Shown in pieces: positions 6,588 through 10,215 of a DNA stretch of 10,215 nt (position 1 is the stretch's first letter; every line of letters starts with the position of its first letter). This DNA comes from Holosporales bacterium (GTDB lineage Bacteria; Pseudomonadota; Alphaproteobacteria; BNTO01), in contig JAISRQ010000154.1 in the NCBI GenBank assembly GCA_031273545.1, positions 1 through 10,215 of the forward strand, in the 5' to 3' direction. The notes beneath the pieces are model-generated. The model searched no databases and was not told where the DNA came from. It saw only the letters and a program-made list of their open reading frames with translations. The translations under genes were made by a program, and so were the position numbers.

Positions 6588-7118
6588 CTAGCCCTTTTCT
6601 ACTTGGCTATACTCTAGTTCTATTGGCGTCGGACGTCCGAATATCATCACCGACACAGTCAAACGCTCCTTTAGCGAGTCCACAGCCTCGATTGCCCCAG
6701 AGAACGACGTAAACGGCCCATCCGTAACCTTTACGACCTCACCAACCTCAAACGACAGCTTATTTCGTGGACGTTCGTGCGACTCTTTGACTTGTGCAAA
6801 TATTCTGGAGATCTCCGATTCCGAAACAGGCAAAGGCTTCTTCGCTCCAAGGAACCCGTTTACACGCGGCACGCTGCAGATCAAGCTCCACAACTCATCC
6901 GTCAAATTGGCCTTCAGCAGAACATAGCCAGGGAAATAACTGCGGTTAACGGTAACCTTCGTCCCGCGACGCACTTCGACAGTTTCCTCAGTCGGGACAA
7001 TTATGTCCTCAATCTGGTCAATCAGCCCTTTCCTTGCTGCTAAAGTTTTTATAGCGTCGACAACACCGTTCTCCAACCCAGAATAAACGCTCACGACGTA
7101 CCATTTTGTGCTTTCCAT
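6588..7118 (-). CDS. nusG: Transcription termination/antitermination protein NusG
   Basis: A 176-residue NusG of normal length. The NGN domain spans about residues 5-112: it begins KWYVVSVYSGLENGVVDAI, carries the hallmark SYFPGYVLLKA (60-70) and VNGFLG, and ends near KPLPVSESE. The KOW domain covers about 122-175 (FEVGEVVKVTDGPFTSFSGA onward). NusG binds the RNA polymerase clamp, reduces pausing, and couples transcription to Rho and to the ribosome. The start is supported by AGAGG six bases upstream, which overlaps the secE stop codon; the two genes are nine bases apart and clearly co-transcribed. In most bacteria rplK and rplA follow; here the next 400 bases hold no gene on this strand. Confidence 0.96.
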   Translation of the reverse strand: MESTKWYVVSVYSGLENGVVDAIKTLAARKGLIDQIEDIIVPTEETVEVRRGTKVTVNRSYFPGYVLLKANLTDELWSLICSVPRVNGFLGAKKPLPVSESEISRIFAQVKESHERPRNKLSFEVGEVVKVTDGPFTSFSGAIEAVDSLKERLTVSVMIFGRPTPIELEYSQVEKG

Positions 7119-7127
7119 TCTGATCCT

Positions 7128-7346
7128 CTAGTTCATTATCGCTTGCACTAGGTATAGTACGCTTTGATCAACCAATAGCAAATAAAGCGACATAAGAGAT
7201 GCAAAAATGCACACGATAATCGTAGTAATCCCTGCGTCACGCCTAGTTGGCCAGACGACTTGCGATACCTCTTTGCGGACCTCATGTATAAACTTAACTG
7301 TGCGTTTTAACAACGGTTCTTTACTAGCTGGTTCTTTTTGACTCAT
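7128..7346 (-). CDS. secE: Preprotein translocase subunit SecE
   Basis: A 72-residue single-span SecE, the small clamp subunit of the SecYEG channel. The amphipathic helix contains VKFIHEVRKEVSQVVWPTRR, with the conserved WPTR motif at about 32-35, followed by one membrane segment at about 39-61 (ITTIIVCIFASLMSLYLLLV) and a short tail. A longer frame opens at 7370, but the start at 7346 is preferred: AAGGAT lies five bases upstream of it, whereas the longer ATG has only an A-rich leader directly behind the tRNA end. It lies 36 bases after tRNA-Trp and nine before nusG. Confidence 0.94.
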   Translation of the reverse strand: MSQKEPASKEPLLKRTVKFIHEVRKEVSQVVWPTRRDAGITTIIVCIFASLMSLYLLLVDQSVLYLVQAIMN

Positions 7347-7382
7347 AGTATATCCTTGCGTATTATGCATCTTTTTTTTCTT

Positions 7383-7458
7383 TGGCAGGAGTAGTAGGCT
7401 TTGAACCCACGACCTTCGGTTTTGGAGACCGACGCTCTACCAGCTGAGCTATACTCCT
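7383..7458 (-). tRNA. tRNA-Trp (anticodon CCA)
   Basis: Full cloverleaf on the minus strand. The acceptor stem is AGGAGTA/TACTCCT, the D arm contains TAGCTCAGCTGGTAGAGC, and the anticodon stem TCGGT/ACCGA encloses CTCCAAA with anticodon CCA (plus-strand 7423-7425). The T loop is TTCAAAG. The discriminator base is G, and the 3' CCA is encoded (7383-7385). Placement directly before secE-nusG matches the common bacterial order, so it is likely processed from a shared transcript. Confidence 0.97.
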
Positions 7459-7514
7459 AGTCGGATTGGACAACAATTAAGCCGACCCTCTTATCTTTAT
7501 ACCAAAAAACAATC

Positions 7515-7520
7515 ATTATA
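7515..7520 (-). promoter_or_regulatory. Possible -10 box for the tRNA-Trp-secE-nusG unit
   Basis: A perfect TATAAT on the minus strand, 57 bases before the tRNA 5' end. No good -35 hexamer is visible at 16-18 bases upstream, so confidence is limited. Confidence 0.35.
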
Positions 7521-7572
7521 AAAAGACATGTAATTCACGAACAGGCACCACTTACATCTAAATACCAAAATA

Positions 7573-7624
7573 TTACAGATCAAACGCTGAGGATCGTGAG
7601 CGTTTGGTCCAATAAAATCTGTAA
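7573..7624. other. Nested inverted repeat (strong stem-loop)
   Basis: Inner arms CAAACGCT (7581-7588) and AGCGTTTG (7599-7606) pair perfectly around a ten-base loop. Directly outside, TTACAGAT (7573-7580) and ATCTGTAA (7617-7624) also pair perfectly, with ten unpaired bases on one side. It lies between the Sel1 gene and the tRNA promoter. It could end Sel1 transcription, though no good T-run follows on the minus strand. Confidence 0.55.
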
Positions 7625-7638
7625 GTTTTTGGGGAGTG
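7619..7638 (-). repeat. Dispersed repeat copy 4 (diverged)
   Basis: The minus strand reads CACTCCCCAAAAACTTACAG. It shares CACTCCCCAAA exactly with copy 1 and overlaps the outer arm of the inverted repeat at 7573-7624. Confidence 0.4.
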
Positions 7639-7818
7639 GGTACCCCGGAGCCTCCAAAGATTGCAGGTAATAAGGCCCAAAAAACGCTTAAATCCTTAGC
7701 TTTTGCCCCGCCATCATTGGCTCCCCCGATGTATAGGAAAAACTTTTGCAAGCTTTCTCCATAATATTTTCAACGATTATCTTTCTAGCGTTTTACGCCA
7801 AAAGTTCGGTGAACATTT

Positions 7819-10215
7819 TCAGCGCCTTTCTGTCTTATGTAGCATCATCCTTTCGCACGACTGGGCCTGCGTGAGTGCGGACTTATGCCCTTTCTTTCCA
7901 GCTAAATTGAAATAATGAGCAGCCATAGCGAAATCCTGAGTTACACCCTTTCCCTCTTGTAAGCATACTCCATAACGGTATTGTGATTCCATATCCCCTT
8001 TATCTGCAGCTGATTTGTAACGCTTAGCTTCCTCGACGAATTTATTTATCTCTGAACGAATAAGTCCCTCTGCCAACTCATAGTAACCTTTTAGTGACGT
8101 ATCATCCCCGTCATTTGCTTTTTGTCTGCAACGCGCAATACTCCCACTCAAACCATGTCCGTCAAAGTACCTTTCACTGAGTTTATCTTCCAACATATGC
8201 ATTTCAGCTAATTCGAAGTACCGATTAGCCCTCTCGAGGTTTTCCTTCACGCCACGTCCTTTTTCTAGACATTTCCCGTACTTGAGCAGTGCGAACGCTA
8301 TACTCTTTATCATATCTAATCTGTAATACTCAGCAATATCTGGAAATTTTCTTCTCAATTCTATTGATCGGTGTTCTGCCATATGAGTTGTATATGGATC
8401 GAATTCATCTGTTACGTCATAAACATGGCGAAAATCATCTACGTCATCAACTGCATCGCGAAAATACTCCGCTGCCTTGCTTAAATCTTCTTCCACACCA
8501 CATCCTACTTCCAAGCATTGTCCGTAACGTAATTGTGCGGATACGTACCTGTTATCTGCGGCTAATTTTAAATACTTAGCACCCTCTTGAATATTAACGT
8601 TTATACCGCGTCCGTGCATTACGAACATTCCGTATCTGTATTGTGCGGGAGCGAACCCTTGATCTGCAGCTAATTTATAGTATTTAGCTGCCTCGCCGGG
8701 ATAACAAAATGGAGCGTAATCGTATTGTGCAGGAGCGTATCCTTGATCCGCAGCTAACTTATAGTACTCAACTGCCTTATATTGATTTCGAGTTGCACTA
8801 GTTAAACTCATATGTTTTCTGTTATCTAAACATTGTCCGTATTTGTGTTGTGCTGGGGCGTATCCTTGATCTGCAGCTAATTTATAGTATTCCACACCTG
8901 ATTTACAGTAATTGATAACATCTTTAGGTAGATTGTTGAAATCAAGTCTTTTTGACATTTCCTTCCCCTTGTTATATAACCATTCCCCGTAGCTGTATTG
9001 CGCGGGGGCGTACCCTTGATCTGCAGCTAATTTATAGTACTTAACAGCCTCATCTCGATCATACGAGCATCGCCCGTAATTGTATTGCCCGCTGGCGTCT
9101 CCTTTCTCTGCAGCTAATGCATAGTATTTAACGGCGGAAGAGGGATCACACATTATACCAAGCCCTTCCTCTAAACATTTTCCATAACTGAGTTGTGCGA
9201 AGGTGTGCCCTTGATCTGCAGCAGATTTATAGTACCTAGCAACCTTGACTAGATTTGGGTCCATTCCCTCTCCGTTTAGTGCGGGAGCGTACTTCTGATC
9301 TGCAGCTAATCCAAAGTACTTAGCAGCCTCGGCTGAATTTTTAGTCACTCCCCTACCGTCAAATAAGCATTGCCCGTAACAGTATTGTGCGAGAGCGTTT
9401 CCTTTATCTGCCGCTAATTTGTAATATTTAGCAGCCTCGAAGAAATTTTGCGCCACACCAATTCCGTTATCTAATAATTCTCCATATCTATATTGTGCAA
9501 GGACGTTCCCCTGGTCTGCTGCTAATTTGTAGTATCTAGCTGCCTCGGGTACAATGTCATCTACTTCACATATGTCATCTACTTCACATAAGTCATCTGC
9601 TTCACATAAGTCATCTAAACATCTCGCATAATAGTATTGTCCGTCTTTGTTCCCTTGATCTGCAGCCAATTTAAAGTACCTAACGGCCTCTTTTAAATTT
9701 TTATCTACACCAGATCCCTTAATTAAACACATGCCGTAATAGAACTGTGCGAGTGCGTGCCCTTGATTTACTGCTAATTTGTACCAGCCAGCAGCCTCGG
9801 TTAGATTTCGCTCTACACCAATTCCATACTCTAAGCATCGTCCGTAATTGTATTGTGCCAGAACGCACCCTTGGTCTCCAGCTAATTTGTACAACCTAGC
9901 GGCCTCAATTAAATTTTTACCTACACCACACCCTGTCTCTAAGCATGTTCCGTAATCGTTTTGTGCGGAAGTGTTACCTTGACCTGCAGCTAATACGTAG
10001 TACCTAGCAGCCTCATCAAAATCTTGATTCACCCCCCTTCCGCGGTATAAGCATACTCCGTATTCGTATTGTGCGAGAACGTGCCCTTGGTCTGCAGCTA
10101 ATTTATAGTACTTCGCTGCCTCAACTGAATTTTTACTTACACCAAGTCCTTCCTCTAAGCATCGTCCGTAACTGTATTGTGCGGAAACAACCCCTTGATC
10201 TGCGGCTAATTTATA
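7819..10215 (-). CDS. Large Sel1-repeat (TPR-like) protein, 5' end outside window
   Basis: At least 798 residues made almost wholly of Sel1 repeats, about 20 units of roughly 36 residues with the pattern EAAKYYKLAADQG-A-AQY-YG-CL--G-GV. Sel1 units are paired helices that stack into a solenoid used as a protein-binding scaffold; in intracellular bacteria such proteins often act at the host interface, but that role is only inferred. The frame stays open with intact repeats from 10032, where a GTG could be mistaken for a start, to the window edge, so any signal peptide is out of view. Units in the middle are irregular, with insertions such as NKGKEMSKRLDFNNL and a DDLCE(A/V) expansion, and units near the C-terminus are degenerate. 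It ends at TGA 7819-7821 with a basic tail (MMLHKTERR). No partner gene is adjacent. Confidence 0.93.
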   Translation of the reverse strand, partial: YKLAADQGVVSAQYSYGRCLEEGLGVSKNSVEAAKYYKLAADQGHVLAQYEYGVCLYRGRGVNQDFDEAARYYVLAAGQGNTSAQNDYGTCLETGCGVGKNLIEAARLYKLAGDQGCVLAQYNYGRCLEYGIGVERNLTEAAGWYKLAVNQGHALAQFYYGMCLIKGSGVDKNLKEAVRYFKLAADQGNKDGQYYYARCLDDLCEADDLCEVDDICEVDDIVPEAARYYKLAADQGNVLAQYRYGELLDNGIGVAQNFFEAAKYYKLAADKGNALAQYCYGQCLFDGRGVTKNSAEAAKYFGLAADQKYAPALNGEGMDPNLVKVARYYKSAADQGHTFAQLSYGKCLEEGLGIMCDPSSAVKYYALAAEKGDASGQYNYGRCSYDRDEAVKYYKLAADQGYAPAQYSYGEWLYNKGKEMSKRLDFNNLPKDVINYCKSGVEYYKLAADQGYAPAQHKYGQCLDNRKHMSLTSATRNQYKAVEYYKLAADQGYAPAQYDYAPFCYPGEAAKYYKLAADQGFAPAQYRYGMFVMHGRGINVNIQEGAKYLKLAADNRYVSAQLRYGQCLEVGCGVEEDLSKAAEYFRDAVDDVDDFRHVYDVTDEFDPYTTHMAEHRSIELRRKFPDIAEYYRLDMIKSIAFALLKYGKCLEKGRGVKENLERANRYFELAEMHMLEDKLSERYFDGHGLSGSIARCRQKANDGDDTSLKGYYELAEGLIRSEINKFVEEAKRYKSAADKGDMESQYRYGVCLQEGKGVTQDFAMAAHYFNLAGKKGHKSALTQAQSCERMMLHKTERR
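9556..9616 (-). repeat. 18-bp in-frame tandem repeat inside the Sel1 gene
   Basis: Three 18-base units (9556-9573, 9574-9591, 9592-9609) and seven bases of a fourth, each starting GTCATCT on the plus strand. They encode DDLCEA/DDLCEV/DDICEV and replace the normal G-GV linker of one Sel1 unit. The unit length keeps the frame, so copy number could vary without loss of the protein. Confidence 0.9.

Larger units (their letters stand above)
7497..7751 (-). other. Doubtful 84-codon frame sharing a repeat peptide
   Basis: A TTG-started frame with a GGAG five bases upstream begins MQKFFLYIGGANDGGAKAKD and includes GVPTPQKLTDFIGPNAHDPQ. The piece PTPQKLTD resembles PIPQKIAD in the possible pseudogene at 373-603, with mostly conservative codon differences, which hints that both derive from a coding element. 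The 3' part runs through the proposed tRNA promoter and looks random. I do not recognise a family; it is probably a remnant rather than a working gene. Confidence 0.2.

Noticed and set aside
152..9616. CRISPR-like arrays from the regular repeats in the window.
   Set aside because: The 24-bp, 18-bp and Sel1 repeats are coding, in frame, and lack unique spacers of constant size.
10030..10032. GTG as the start of the Sel1 protein.
   Set aside because: Intact Sel1 repeats continue in the same frame upstream to the window edge.

Overview
The window looks like an AT-rich alphaproteobacterial chromosome, probably from a host-associated or intracellular lineage (Holosporales/Rickettsiales-like). The alphaproteobacterial hint is a GapR (DUF2312) gene directly upstream of mutS. 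The host-associated hints are indirect: about 77% coding, decayed gene pieces, a long Sel1-repeat protein, an Rpn-type nuclease tail with tandem repeats, and broken ribosomal-operon synteny. No taxonomic search was possible.

Layout, left to right. 1-340: 3' end of an Rpn/PD-(D/E)XK nuclease gene (+) whose start is outside the window. 341-960: no intact gene; it holds a possible 77-codon pseudogene, two inverted copies of a short dispersed repeat and a GC-rich stretch. 961-1239: HU-family nucleoid protein (-). 1240-1628: divergent intergenic region with promoters for HU (-) and gapR (+). 1629-4398: gapR-mutS, a probable two-gene operon. 4493-6406: an unusual locus in which the extreme 3' end of mutS occurs twice more as fragments (+), alternating with two paralogous secreted-protein genes (-). 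6588-7458: tRNA-Trp(CCA)-secE-nusG, a classic transcription/secretion cluster read on the minus strand, but not followed by rplK. 7459-7818: structured intergenic DNA with an imperfect coding-like stretch. 7819-10215: a giant Sel1-repeat protein (-) running off the right edge.

How the genes relate. HU and GapR are both nucleoid proteins expressed divergently from one intergenic region, and gapR is probably co-transcribed with the mismatch-repair gene mutS. tRNA-Trp, secE and nusG form an expression unit. The two secreted paralogs (206 and 207 aa) share a signal peptide, a coiled-coil region, an acidic tail and the same promoter layout. With the mutS tail fragments they are best explained by repeated tandem duplication of the mutS 3' end plus its convergent neighbour.

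I see no CRISPR array, no intact insertion sequence, and no convincing new defence or toxin system. The strongest unusual signal is the triplicated mutS tail/secreted-gene locus.
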